Assembly (NCBI GenBank): GCA_036384915.1
Contig: DASVLJ010000044.1
Location: 124,001 to 188,000, forward strand
Direction of reading: 5' to 3'
Source of the DNA: PKWO01 sp036384915
GTDB lineage: Bacteria > Pseudomonadota > Gammaproteobacteria > Burkholderiales > Burkholderiaceae_D
DNA: 64,000 bases
Both the position numbers and the translations under genes were made by a program. Positions within the stretch are counted from its first letter, which is position 1. Each line of letters begins with the position of its first letter. Positions 36,735 to 45,482 of this stretch are shown piece after piece. Below the pieces are notes generated by a model. The model did not search any database. It saw only the letters and a program-made list of their open reading frames with translations, and was not told where the DNA came from.

Positions 36735-37934
36735 CTAATGCTTCATCGCCACAATGCGTTTGTCTACCGCGTCGGCTTCGCTCGTGTGGCCCAGCGCGCG
36801 CTCTATCTTTGCCAAGTTCGCCAGGGTAGCGGCGACATTCTGGTGGGTTGGGCCCAGCGCCTTTTCATAGATCGCCAGTGCGCGCGTGACCAGCGGTTGC
36901 GCTTCGGCATAATTGCCTTCGCTGGCGTAGAGGATGGCCAACTCGTTCAAGCGCGCCGCCACGTCGGTGTGTTCGGGGCCAAGGTTCTTTTCCGTGATCG
37001 TCAGCGAGCGTTTGGCGTAGGTCTCGGCTTGCGGCACCAGGCTTTGCGCCCGGCTGATCTTGGACAGGTTATTCAGGCATAGCGCGACCGTTTGATCGTT
37101 CGGATTGTCCGATTTATCGTAGATTGCCAGTGCGCGCTGTGCCAGCGGTTCGGCATTGCGGTATTGTTTTTTCGCGACGTAGACCGTGGCCAGACCGTTC
37201 AGGCTGTCGGCCGTTTCCGGGCGGTCCGGGCCGTAGGCTTTTTCCTTGATGTCGATGGCGCGCTTGTAGAGCGGTTCGGCTGCGGTATATTGCGCTTCCA
37301 TGCGGTAGATATTGGCCAGTTTGTCGAGCACCTTGGCCGTTTCCGGATGGTCCGGGCCGAACTTGGCCTCTTTCATGGACAGCAGGCGCTGGTACAGCCG
37401 GTCCGCCGGCGGCAGGGCGCCATAGGCTTGATAGGATTCGGCCAGCTTTTCGAGTATTGCGGTCACGTCGACGCGAGCGCCGGGGGAAGTCTTGTCGTTG
37501 ATGTCCTGCGCGCGCTTGAGCAAGGCGTCAGCCTGCTCGGCCTGGTCCGAGGCCAGGAACAGGCCCCACATCTTGTATAAATCGGCGGCCACGCTGGGAT
37601 GGTTTTTCCCCAGTGCCTTTTCATTGGCGGCTACGGCATGGCGATAGTTCTGCTCCGCTTCCGCGAATTGCCCTTGGCCGCATTCCACGTCGCCGAGGTT
37701 GGAATAACTGGTACCCAGCGTGGCGTCGTTTTTCTTCAGCGCGATTTCGACTTCCCGCTTGGCTACGGTCTGGGCGTCGTCATACCTTCCGGCCTGGATC
37801 AAGTCCTTGAACTGCTGGTTGAGCCCCGGCCATTCGGCATCGGGCGCCGCCATGGCGGCTGGAGACATCAGGGTAAGCGAAGCGAACAGACAGGTGAAAG
37901 CGGTGAGCGTGGAAGCGCCGGACGGTTTGATCAT
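36735..37934 (-). CDS. Secreted kinesin-light-chain-like TPR protein
   Basis: The 399-residue protein has a signal peptide (cleavage near AAMA-APD, residue 29) and about seven 42-residue tetratricopeptide repeats of the kinesin-light-chain type (e.g. YTAAEPLYKRAIDIKEKAYG, NAEPLAQRALAIYDKS, EAQPLVTRALAIYEKALG). TPR arrays bind proteins or peptides; the partner here would be periplasmic or outer-membrane. ATG 37934 follows GGGGGAA; longer upstream starts are unlikely because they precede the signal peptide. No enzyme domain is present. Confidence 0.85.
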   Translation of the reverse strand: MIKPSGASTLTAFTCLFASLTLMSPAAMAAPDAEWPGLNQQFKDLIQAGRYDDAQTVAKREVEIALKKNDATLGTSYSNLGDVECGQGQFAEAEQNYRHAVAANEKALGKNHPSVAADLYKMWGLFLASDQAEQADALLKRAQDINDKTSPGARVDVTAILEKLAESYQAYGALPPADRLYQRLLSMKEAKFGPDHPETAKVLDKLANIYRMEAQYTAAEPLYKRAIDIKEKAYGPDRPETADSLNGLATVYVAKKQYRNAEPLAQRALAIYDKSDNPNDQTVALCLNNLSKISRAQSLVPQAETYAKRSLTITEKNLGPEHTDVAARLNELAILYASEGNYAEAQPLVTRALAIYEKALGPTHQNVAATLANLAKIERALGHTSEADAVDKRIVAMKH

Positions 37935-38345
37935 GATTCCCCCATGACGGACAAATTGAGCCGGCCCGGCATTTTCGTCTCGCTGGCCCGGGCCATCGTG
38001 TTCTCCGCTGTCGGCTGGGGGGCGCTGAAGGCGGGTGTCGCTGTGCGTCGTCACTGCGGCTATCGCTCAATGCGGTTCGGGCTCGGACGACCGTTAGAGC
38101 TTACTGACAGGAAATGGCATTGTCCAGACCATGATGCCAGTGCTGTGGCATTTTCGCCGACATGCGGTAGCCGCAGGCGAAACTTCCTTGATCCGGCTAG
38201 TGTTTTTACAGCATTTGTTGAATTGGTGCTTGATTGTCCCGACTTGCTCGCGTAGTTGCTTTGTGCATTGCAATGATTGCATTACACTCCCCGATTGCGC
38301 TCTATCGCAACAATCGACAAAACAATTAACGAAAACAGGGCTGGA
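37935..38345. other. 411-bp intergenic region
   Basis: Between the divergent TPR and NPYQAP-protein genes. I find no gene, no RNA with a recognisable fold and no repeat. The right half is AT-richer and contains a candidate promoter for the plus-strand gene: TTGTGC (38261-38266), 16 bases, TACACT (38283-38288), about 58 bases before ATG 38346. Confidence 0.4.
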
Positions 38346-38849
38346 ATGAACGACGACAACCCATATCAGGCGCCGAAAACGTCTATCGAGCAATTGCCAT
38401 CGGGCGAAGTCGTGCCGGAAATCTGGAATCCGAACGCCGCGGCAAATTGGAGCTTGCCGTTTTCGCCTATATTCGGCGCGATTTTGCACATGAAAAATTG
38501 GCAGGCTCTGGGCGAGCCGGCAAAGGCCGCAGCTTCGCGCAATTGGGCGATCGCCAGTGCGGTGATTGCCATCGCTACCGTTATCGTCGATGTGATCATG
38601 GCAGATGACAAGGCGATCGAGGGCATAACCCGCATCCTCAACTTCGCTTTGCTGCTTGCCTGGTATTTTGCAAGTGCGCGTGCCCAGGCGCAATATGTCA
38701 AGGAACGCTTCGGCAAGAATTATCCGCGCAAGGGGTGGGGTAAGCCTCTGCTGTTCGCCTTGCTTGCCGTCTTCGCCTTTTTGGTCTTTGCGTTCATTGT
38801 TGGCGTTGTGCTGGCGGCTTGGTTCATGCCGGCGGAGCGTCTGCACTGA
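38346..38849 (+). CDS. Membrane protein with N-terminal NPYQAP motif
   Basis: The 167-residue protein starts MNDDNPYQAPKTSIEQ, a motif shared by small integral membrane proteins of unknown function in betaproteobacteria and planctomycetes. Three hydrophobic segments follow (about 66-83, 98-112 and 135-160). ATG 38346 is chosen because it places NPYQAP at the extreme N-terminus, as usual; the earlier in-frame ATG would not. Function unknown. It seems monocistronic. Confidence 0.7.
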   Translation: MNDDNPYQAPKTSIEQLPSGEVVPEIWNPNAAANWSLPFSPIFGAILHMKNWQALGEPAKAAASRNWAIASAVIAIATVIVDVIMADDKAIEGITRILNFALLLAWYFASARAQAQYVKERFGKNYPRKGWGKPLLFALLAVFAFLVFAFIVGVVLAAWFMPAERLH

Positions 38850-38918
38850 ATTTTCCGGCGCGGATAAAACACGGCGGATAAGGTAAGCTTGCGTTTTTGC
38901 GCAGCGAACCATCCACCC

Positions 38919-40868
38919 ATGAAAAAGAAACTGCTGTCCCGAGCGACGACCATGGCTCTCCTGTGCTCGTCGTTTTTTGCCTTTGCCGACACGCCGCCGA
39001 TGACGCCGGACATCCCGGAAAAATTCGTCGCGCCCAAGAACGGCTACGACTATGAAAAGCGCGTCGTCATGATTCCGATGCGCGACGGCGTCAAGCTTCA
39101 CACCGTCATCGTGATTCCCGAGGGCGCGAAGAATGCGCCCATCCTCTTGTCGCGCACGCCCTACCACGCCGACAAGCGCGCTGCGCGCGAAGACGGGCCG
39201 AGCGTGCTCGGTGAATTGGCGCAGGACGATGAGGTATTTGTGCAGGGCGGTTATATCCGCGTGTACCAGGACGTGCGCGGCAAGCATGGCTCGGAAGGCG
39301 ATTACGTGATGACGCGGCCCTTGCGCGGTCCGCTCAATCGGACCGCAGTCGATCATTCCACCGACGCCTGGGATACGATCGATTACCTGGTCAAGAATGT
39401 GCCGGAATCGAACGGCAAGGTCGGCATGATCGGCTCTTCCTACGAAGGCTTCACCGTGGTCATGGCCCTGATCAACCCGCACCCGGCCTTGAAGGTGGCG
39501 GCGCCCGAGAGCCCGATGATAGACGGCTGGATGGGGGACGACTGGTTCCACTATGGCGCTTTCCGTCAGACCAATCTCGACTACTTTACCTGGCAAACCA
39601 CGGAGCGCGGCGACGGCAAGCCGATCGCACGCGAGTCCACAGACGATTACGAAAATTTCCTACGTGCCGGCTCAACCGGGGCCTATGCCAAGGCAGCCGG
39701 GCTGGAGCAACTGCCGTTCTGGCGCAAGGTCGCGGAGCACCCGTCCTACGACCAATTCTGGCAGGAGCAGGCGCTGGACAAGATCATGGCGCGCCAACCC
39801 TTGACCGTGCCCACGATGTGGCTGCAAGGCTTGTGGGACCAGGAAGACATGTGGGGTGCGATTCACAGCTACGCCGCCATGGAGCCCAAGGACAAGAATA
39901 ACGACAAAAATTATCTCGTCATGGGCCCCTGGCGCCACAGCGGCGTCAAGTACGATGGCAGCTCGCTCGGCGTATTGAAGTTCGACGGCGATACGGCGTT
40001 GCAATTCCGGCGCGACGTGCTGCGCCCGTTCTTCGATCAATATCTCAAGGATGGTGCGCCCAAGGCCGATACGCCGCCGGTCTTGATCTACAACACCGGC
40101 GAAAACCATTGGGAGCGTTTCAAGTCCTGGCCGCTGGCTTGCGATTCGGGCTGCAAATACAAACCGCGCCCGCTCTACCTGATGCAGGATGCGGCGCTGT
40201 CGTTCGCCGCCCCGGCCAAGGCCGATGGCGCGGCGGCCTATGACGAATACGTGTCCGATCCGGCCAAGCCCGTGCCGTATATTCCGCGCCCGGTAGTGTC
40301 TTCCGACCGCGGTGCCTGGCAGCAATGGCTGGTCAGCGACCAGCGTTCCGTGGCCGACCGCACCGACGTGCTGGTCTATCAAACCGGGCCGCTCAAGGAA
40401 CCGCTGAAGATCAGCGGTGCGTCCGTCGTCAACCTGGTTGCCTCGACTTCCGGCAGCGACAGCGACTGGGTGGTCAAGCTGATCGATGTCTATCCCGACC
40501 GGGTGCCAGGCGAGCCGGCCATGGGCGGCTATGAGTTAAGTGTGGCGATGGATATCTTCCGCGGCCGCTATCGCGAAAGCTTCAGCGATCCCAAGCCGAT
40601 CCTGCCGAAGCAGCCCTTGACCTACAAGTTCGGCTTGCCGACGGCCAACCACACCTTCCTGCCCGGCCATCGCATCATGGTGCAGGTGCAGTCGAGCTGG
40701 TTCCCGCTATACGACCGTAACCCGCAGACTTTCGTGCCGAATATCTTCTTTGCCCGGCCGGGCGATTACGTGAAGGCGACGCAGCGTATCTACCACGAAG
40801 GAAACCAGGCAAGTTTTATTTCGCTGCCGGTGGTGCCGGTGGAAGAGCGGGGAATGCAGCGCCAATAA
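38919..40868 (+). CDS. CocE/NonD hydrolase, alpha-amino acid ester hydrolase-like
   Basis: The 649-residue exported enzyme has a signal peptide (about 1-23), an alpha/beta hydrolase domain with nucleophile Ser174 in GSSYEG and a C-terminal jelly-roll domain (about 440-640), the X-Pro dipeptidyl-peptidase S15/CocE architecture. The motif LWDQEDMWGAIHSY resembles the carboxylate cluster of alpha-amino acid ester hydrolases, which hydrolyse or synthesise beta-lactam side-chain esters and amides. It is therefore more likely an amino-ester hydrolase or peptidase than a cocaine-esterase type. ATG 38919 precedes the signal peptide. Confidence 0.87.
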   Translation: MKKKLLSRATTMALLCSSFFAFADTPPMTPDIPEKFVAPKNGYDYEKRVVMIPMRDGVKLHTVIVIPEGAKNAPILLSRTPYHADKRAAREDGPSVLGELAQDDEVFVQGGYIRVYQDVRGKHGSEGDYVMTRPLRGPLNRTAVDHSTDAWDTIDYLVKNVPESNGKVGMIGSSYEGFTVVMALINPHPALKVAAPESPMIDGWMGDDWFHYGAFRQTNLDYFTWQTTERGDGKPIARESTDDYENFLRAGSTGAYAKAAGLEQLPFWRKVAEHPSYDQFWQEQALDKIMARQPLTVPTMWLQGLWDQEDMWGAIHSYAAMEPKDKNNDKNYLVMGPWRHSGVKYDGSSLGVLKFDGDTALQFRRDVLRPFFDQYLKDGAPKADTPPVLIYNTGENHWERFKSWPLACDSGCKYKPRPLYLMQDAALSFAAPAKADGAAAYDEYVSDPAKPVPYIPRPVVSSDRGAWQQWLVSDQRSVADRTDVLVYQTGPLKEPLKISGASVVNLVASTSGSDSDWVVKLIDVYPDRVPGEPAMGGYELSVAMDIFRGRYRESFSDPKPILPKQPLTYKFGLPTANHTFLPGHRIMVQVQSSWFPLYDRNPQTFVPNIFFARPGDYVKATQRIYHEGNQASFISLPVVPVEERGMQRQ

Positions 40869-40919
40869 ACGCGATAGACGCAATGAACGCCGGTGTAATG
40901 CGAAGGAGGGGAGGAGGAA

Positions 40920-40969
40920 GCGCTCTTCCCCAATCTCAAGCAATCGCAGGCGATTGCGGGGAAGAGCGC
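40920..40969. terminator. Large hairpin between convergent genes
   Basis: Perfect 12-bp outer stem GCGCTCTTCCCC (40920-40931) / GGGGAAGAGCGC (40958-40969) with an inner stem CAATCG / CGATTG. It sits between the convergent CocE-like and HU genes and can act on both strands. There is no strong T-tract, so rho-independent action is uncertain. Confidence 0.55.
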
Positions 40970-40993
40970 AAGAAGAGACAATCGTGAAGGAGA

Positions 40994-41278
40994 TTACTTC
41001 TTCTTGGGGTTGACGGCAGCCTTCAGCGTCGCGCCGGCGGAGAACTTGGGCGACTTGGAAGCGGCGATCTTGATTGCTGCGCCGGTGGCCGGATTGCGGC
41101 CCTTGCGTGCGGCGCGCTTGGCGACGGAGAACGTGCCGAAGCCGGTGATGCCGACCGTATCGCCCTTCTTCAGGCGCTCGGTGATGATGTCGATCAACGT
41201 GTTGACGGCATTGTTGGCGGCGGTGGCGGACAGTTCCGTGCGCTTCGCGAATTCTGCAACCAGTTCACCCTTTTTCAT
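40994..41278 (-). CDS. HU family DNA-binding protein
   Basis: HU is a small dimeric nucleoid protein that bends DNA. The 94-residue protein has the family pattern MKKGELVAEFAKRTELS, the VGITGFGTFSV core and the DNA-binding arm RKGRNPATGAAIKIAASKSPKF. The C-terminus ends in a Lys-rich tail (NPKKK). ATG 41278 has AAAGGAGA upstream. It is transcribed alone, convergent with the CocE-like gene. hupA and hupB types cannot be separated from this sequence. Confidence 0.94.
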   Translation of the reverse strand: MKKGELVAEFAKRTELSATAANNAVNTLIDIITERLKKGDTVGITGFGTFSVAKRAARKGRNPATGAAIKIAASKSPKFSAGATLKAAVNPKKK

Positions 41279-41497
41279 AACATCTCCTTTTCAAAAAAGC
41301 GCTAGGGTAACACAGCTTTTTACAGGCGGGTACTGGCCGCGCGCATTTTGCCGCTTGGATTGTTGAGGTTCCAAGCAAATCGGCCGCGTCGATTCGCGCC
41401 GTTCGCTTTCGAAAAAACGGCCTTGGCCCGATCTCGGTTACAGCGGTTACACGGGATCGGATCGCCCGCGGGCAGGGGCGGCGGATAAAATCGCCGC

Positions 41498-42667
41498 ATG
41501 AATCCCGCCCCGCAAAATTCCCGCCTGTCCGGTCTGGACACCTTGCGCGCCGCCGCCATCGTGCTGGTGCTGCTCTACCATTTCGAAGTCGTCGTCAGCG
41601 GCGCCAGCACTTTCAGCTTCATCGGCGATTGCGGCTGGGCCGGGGTGGATCTGTTCTTCGTCTTGAGCGGCTACCTGATCGGCAACCAGATCATGGGACC
41701 GATCGCGCGCGGCGAGCCATTTTCATTCAAGCTTTTTTACGTATGCCGCTTTTTGCGCACTTTGCCCAACTACTACGTGATCCTGGCATTGTATTTCCTG
41801 TTCCCGCTCGCCATGGCGGGCAAGGAACCCATGCCGTTGTGGCGTTTCCTGAGCTTCACGCAAAACATCGGCTTGCGGCCCGGTTCGGCGTTCTCCCATG
41901 CCTGGTCGCTCAATGTGGAAGAACAGTTTTACCTGATCCTGCCGCTTGCGGCCTTTGGCCTTGCCGCCCTGAGGCGCTCCTTGCTCGGCGCCTGGTTCGT
42001 TCTGGTTGCGGCCATTTTTGCCGGCATCGCCATGCGCGGCTTGATGTGGCTGCACTGCGCCGATTTTCAGGATTACATGAGCGGCATCTACTATTCCTCG
42101 TTCTGTCGCATGGATGAATTGTTGCCCGGTGTGGCGCTGGCCATGCTCAAGAATTTTCACGGCGGCCTTTATCTACGCCTGCAGGCTTGGGGCAATCGGG
42201 CAGCCGCGGCCGGGCTGGCTGTGGTGGCGCTGGTCCTGGCCGGTTTTTACTATTGCCTTGATGGCGACTATGTCGCCGCGCATGGCTTCAACTTTCCCGT
42301 CATCGTGTTCGGCTATTCCGTGCTTGCCCTCGGTTTCATGTTGATGGTGTTCTCGGCGCTCTGCCGCAGCTCGTTCCTGAGCCGCTTGCGCATCCCCGGC
42401 GCGCAGGCGCTGGCATTATGGTCTTATGCCGTCTACCTTGCGCACAAGCCCTTGTTTTATATCGGAAAGATGCATTTGCCGAAATTCGGGATCGAACCCG
42501 ATTCCTGGTCCGGCATCCTCATTATCATGGTTGCCGGCGTGCTGGGCGGCTACTTGCTGTTCCGCATCGTCGAGACGCCGTTCATGCACTTGCGCGAACG
42601 CCTCTTCGGTTGGGCGCCGCCTACATCGGTCGAAGTTGTTACGGTCAAAGCGGTGGAAGTACAATGA
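41498..42667 (+). CDS. OafA/YrhL-type membrane acyltransferase
   Basis: The 389-residue inner-membrane protein belongs to acyltransferase family 3, which transfers acyl groups to glycans, lipids or antibiotics. It has about ten TM helices, the conserved RxxRxxP-type motif in YVCRFLRTLPNYY, an N-terminal LYHF with the likely catalytic His, and FSHAWSLNVEEQFYLI, typical of the family. ATG 41498 starts just before the first helix. A GNAT gene follows four bases after the stop, so two acyl-transfer enzymes are co-transcribed. Confidence 0.88.
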   Translation: MNPAPQNSRLSGLDTLRAAAIVLVLLYHFEVVVSGASTFSFIGDCGWAGVDLFFVLSGYLIGNQIMGPIARGEPFSFKLFYVCRFLRTLPNYYVILALYFLFPLAMAGKEPMPLWRFLSFTQNIGLRPGSAFSHAWSLNVEEQFYLILPLAAFGLAALRRSLLGAWFVLVAAIFAGIAMRGLMWLHCADFQDYMSGIYYSSFCRMDELLPGVALAMLKNFHGGLYLRLQAWGNRAAAAGLAVVALVLAGFYYCLDGDYVAAHGFNFPVIVFGYSVLALGFMLMVFSALCRSSFLSRLRIPGAQALALWSYAVYLAHKPLFYIGKMHLPKFGIEPDSWSGILIIMVAGVLGGYLLFRIVETPFMHLRERLFGWAPPTSVEVVTVKAVEVQ

Positions 42668-42671
42668 GAGC

Positions 42672-43223
42672 ATGACCATCCTGACTACCGTGCGCATGCG
42701 CCTGGAACCGATCAACGACAGCCACCTGCAAGGGCTGCATCAAGTCAACCGCGACCCGGAAGTGATGCGCTACATCACGGGACGGGGCGATACGCTGGAA
42801 GACACGCAAAAGATGATAGACATCGTCAAGGAACGCTGGGCCACGTTCGGCTATTCCTGGTGGTGCTTCATCGAACTGGACAGTGAAGAGGTAATCGGCG
42901 CCGGCTGCATCCAGCATTTGGGGCGCGACCGCAGCAACCCGCTTGAGACCGGTTGGCGCCTGCGGCGCGACAAGTGGGGACAGGGCTTTGCCTCGGAAGC
43001 GGCCGAACGCATGGCGGCTTTCGCCTTCGATACGCTCAAGGGGCAGTTGCTGTGCGCGGTATGCGATCCGGTCAATACGGCATCGTCCAACGTCATGAAA
43101 AAGCTGGGCATGCAATACCGTGGGATCGAGCGCTGGTACGACGTAGACATGGCGCGCTACGATATGTTGCTGGCGGATTGGCAGAGGCGACAGGCTGCCA
43201 GGCAGAACTTGCTTGATACTTGA
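42672..43223 (+). CDS. GNAT family N-acetyltransferase (RimJ/RimL type)
   Basis: The 183-residue protein has the RimJ/RimL-like layout: TVRMRLEPINDSHLQGLHQV at the start, GAGCIQHLGRDRSNPLETGW and the CoA-binding region WRLRRDKWGQGFASEAAERM, then VNTASSNVMKKLGMQYRG. It probably acetylates an amine with acetyl-CoA; the substrate is unknown. ATG 42672 is four bases after the acyltransferase stop and is preferred over far-upstream in-frame starts that overlap that gene. Confidence 0.85.
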   Translation: MTILTTVRMRLEPINDSHLQGLHQVNRDPEVMRYITGRGDTLEDTQKMIDIVKERWATFGYSWWCFIELDSEEVIGAGCIQHLGRDRSNPLETGWRLRRDKWGQGFASEAAERMAAFAFDTLKGQLLCAVCDPVNTASSNVMKKLGMQYRGIERWYDVDMARYDMLLADWQRRQAARQNLLDT

Positions 43224-43233
43224 GTCCGGGGCA

Positions 43234-43713
43234 ATGCGTTATTCAACGCTGTTCGCCTTGGCTGCCGTGGTCTTGTTCGGCGTTTCGCTTGTATTGCCTT
43301 CGGTTGACGTCGTCATCCTCGGCAAGGCGGAACCGGTGCCCGGCTTCACCATCGTCTATATCGCCCTGGGGTTTGGCATTTCGGCCATCGGGGCGATCGC
43401 CAGCGGTGCGGGAGCGCCTGCCCACAGCGGCGATTACTTCCTTGCGGCCTTTGCCGCCATCTTCAATGTCTTGTTCCTGGCAATGCCGGTGTTATTGTTC
43501 AGGCGCATGCTTCCCAAGCGCGGCCTGGACATAAGCGGTTTGCTGCTCTTGACCGGCATGGGCGCCGGGGTGGCGACGCCTTTCGCCTTCGGTAAGGAAG
43601 TCAGGGGGCTGGAAGCGGGCTTCTATGTATGGCTGCTTGCTTATGTGCTGCTGCTCGCAGCCTTGGTGACGGCCCGGCGTGAATTGAAGGCCGCGCCTGC
43701 CATGCCGCCCTAG
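43234..43713 (+). CDS. Hypothetical four-helix membrane protein
   Basis: The 159-residue protein is not recognised. It has four or five hydrophobic segments (about 5-25, 36-56, 69-92, 98-115 and 124-146), short loops and a Pro-rich C-terminus. ATG 43234 follows GGGGC. It lies 10 bases after the GNAT gene, likely in the same operon. A MITE-like element begins at its stop codon. Confidence 0.65.
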   Translation: MRYSTLFALAAVVLFGVSLVLPSVDVVILGKAEPVPGFTIVYIALGFGISAIGAIASGAGAPAHSGDYFLAAFAAIFNVLFLAMPVLLFRRMLPKRGLDISGLLLLTGMGAGVATPFAFGKEVRGLEAGFYVWLLAYVLLLAALVTARRELKAAPAMPP

Positions 43714-43951
43714 CCCGCATATTTCACCAGACCGGCCTGAAATTTGACCGAAGGCCGCTTGTTTACAGAGTTTGTGTTTGCGACGGATAGATCCAATTTG
43801 TACCTCCGGCCTACGCGGGTGCTGATGCGAAATTTGCGGCCATTTTGCACGCTCGCTTCGCGCCAATAGCTCGCTATTGGCTTGGCGCGATCACGCAAAC
43901 TGTCTCGCAACTTTCGCATCATCATCCCGCGTTCTGGCGAAATATGCGGGC
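43713..43951. mobile_element. MITE-like element with 18-bp terminal inverted repeats
   Basis: GCCCGCATATTTCACCAG (43713-43730) and CTGGCGAAATATGCGGGC (43934-43951) are inverted repeats with one mismatch, bounding about 239 bp without a gene. Inside is a further palindrome CCAATAGC-TC-GCTATTGG. No target duplication is clear. The size, TIRs and lack of coding capacity fit a miniature inverted-repeat element or a deleted insertion sequence; the left end touches the upstream stop codon. Confidence 0.7.
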
Positions 43952-43985
43952 CAGCGGCTTGCCACGGCTGCTCGATGATGCACGA

Positions 43986-44609
43986 TCAATAGTAAAACAC
44001 CCCGCCGAATTCATAGTGGTGCCCGCTGATCGAGAAATCGTCATGGTGCAGGGTTTCATTGACCATGCGCAGGCTGAAGCCGCCCAGGCCATGCTGCGAT
44101 GTGTATTTGCCGTCTTCGGAAAACAGGTATTGCACTTCCAGCACACTGCCGTTGGAGCTGGTGTAGCGGCCCAGGCCCGGCCAGTTGGTGGCCACGCCGC
44201 TGCCGGAGAATTCGGCCCAGCTCTTGCGATAACCTGCGCCGACACGCAAGCCTTGCCAGGCATTGACGAAGCCCATGACTTCGACCGGCGTTTCGCGGAA
44301 GTCGAGGCTGCCATTGATGCCCTGCGGCGACTGGTCGGCATAGCCGACCGAAGTTTGCAGGTGGAAGCGTTCGCCCAGGCGGAAATCGGCGCCGATGCGC
44401 AATTCGGCCGAGGTGCCGGGGCGGATGTTGAAGGGAATGGTCGGCCCGCTGCCGCTTACCGGCACGATTTCGCCGCTGCCAAGGGAGTCGCCGCCGTGTG
44501 AGATGCCGATGCCGGCGTAGAAGCGGACGCTCGAGCCGTCGTCGGCATGGGCGACGGAAGCGGCGGAAGCCATGGCGGCCAGGGCCAGGCCCAGCATGAG
44601 TTTCTTCAT
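43986..44609 (-). CDS. Outer-membrane beta-barrel protein
   Basis: The 207-residue protein has a signal peptide (MKKLMLGLALAAMASAASVAHA, cleavage near residue 22) followed by alternating amphipathic strands (VRFYAGIGISHGGDS, LRIGADFRLGERFHLQTSVGYA, GLRVGAGYRKSW, LEVQYLFSED) and a terminal aromatic FGGVFYY, as expected of a small outer-membrane barrel of about eight strands. The final Tyr-Tyr resembles a C-terminal BAM recognition signal. Function unknown. ATG 44609 follows AGGGA; the long upstream frame is non-coding. Confidence 0.8.
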   Translation of the reverse strand: MKKLMLGLALAAMASAASVAHADDGSSVRFYAGIGISHGGDSLGSGEIVPVSGSGPTIPFNIRPGTSAELRIGADFRLGERFHLQTSVGYADQSPQGINGSLDFRETPVEVMGFVNAWQGLRVGAGYRKSWAEFSGSGVATNWPGLGRYTSSNGSVLEVQYLFSEDGKYTSQHGLGGFSLRMVNETLHHDDFSISGHHYEFGGVFYY

Positions 44610-44776
44610 TTTTGAATTCCCTGAGAGGCAAGTCTGTTTTTTGAGAACGCCCATCTTACCCGAGAAATACGCAATTGCAGGCGATTTCGCCGCCGCAGGC
44701 CGGGATGGGAAGCGCAAAGCGTAGTCTAGAGGCGACATTGTTCCCGCAAAATGAGAAGCGGGACTCGATATGCGGC

Positions 44777-45478
44777 CTATTTGGCTTGGCGGTGCGCGGC
44801 GGCTTGGGTTAAGACTTCTGACAGGGTAGTCGCATTCGGATAGCGGTGCTGAGCGTAGTTTCCGAATGCCACGATGAGGGCGGCGGCCAGCAGGAACACC
44901 CACCACGTTTTCACCAGGACGCGCCAGAACCAATCTGGCTCGCGGCCCAGGCGCATGGCGCCGATCAGGCTGCCGGCCAGGATGGCTTCGAAAGCCGCAT
45001 CGATCAGTATCTCGGGGCCGAGCACCAGGACGGCGATGGTGGCGCCGACGGCGATCAGGATAATCGGGAGCACGGCGACGCCTTCGCCGCTTATTGCTCC
45101 TGCGCTTTCCCCCAGGCCTTCTACCGTGCCGCCTATCAGTTCCGCGCCATCCACGCTCATTTCGATCAGGTCGGGCACGTAGCCCAGGCTCTGGTCCTCT
45201 CCCTCGAGCTCTTCACGGAGCGCTTCGACATGCCACAGCCAGACGCGCACGCCGAGCAGGAAGGCGCCGTAGCCGATGCCGCAAGCCAGGGCATAGCGCT
45301 CGGACAAGGAGTACATGCCCACTTGAGGCAATGCGTGCGATACCAGCGTGCCGGCGAAGACGGTCCAGAAGAACAGCATGAAGGAATGCAGCCGCAGTGG
45401 ATGGCGTTCCTTGAGCATGGTGGAAAGCGCCTTGCGTGCCCGCCTCATGTCGCGCCACTGCAAGACGAATTTCAACAC
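44777..45478 (-). CDS. Hypothetical integral membrane protein
   Basis: Not recognised. The protein has 233 residues from GTG 45478, with AAGGAG eight bases upstream overlapping the stop of the permease gene, so it is the second gene of that operon. It has TM helices at about 33-50, 62-80, 135-158 and 195-215, and an acidic loop VDGAELIGGTVEGLGESAGAISGEG between them. No catalytic motif is visible. A function linked to the upstream permease is possible but unproven. Confidence 0.65.
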   Translation of the reverse strand: MLKFVLQWRDMRRARKALSTMLKERHPLRLHSFMLFFWTVFAGTLVSHALPQVGMYSLSERYALACGIGYGAFLLGVRVWLWHVEALREELEGEDQSLGYVPDLIEMSVDGAELIGGTVEGLGESAGAISGEGVAVLPIILIAVGATIAVLVLGPEILIDAAFEAILAGSLIGAMRLGREPDWFWRVLVKTWWVFLLAAALIVAFGNYAQHRYPNATTLSEVLTQAAAHRQAK

Positions 45479-45482
45479 GCTC

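Noticed and set aside
44610..44933. N-terminal extension of the outer-membrane barrel protein
   Set aside because: The true start at 44609 gives a signal peptide and AGGGA ribosome site; the upstream frame would bury the signal.
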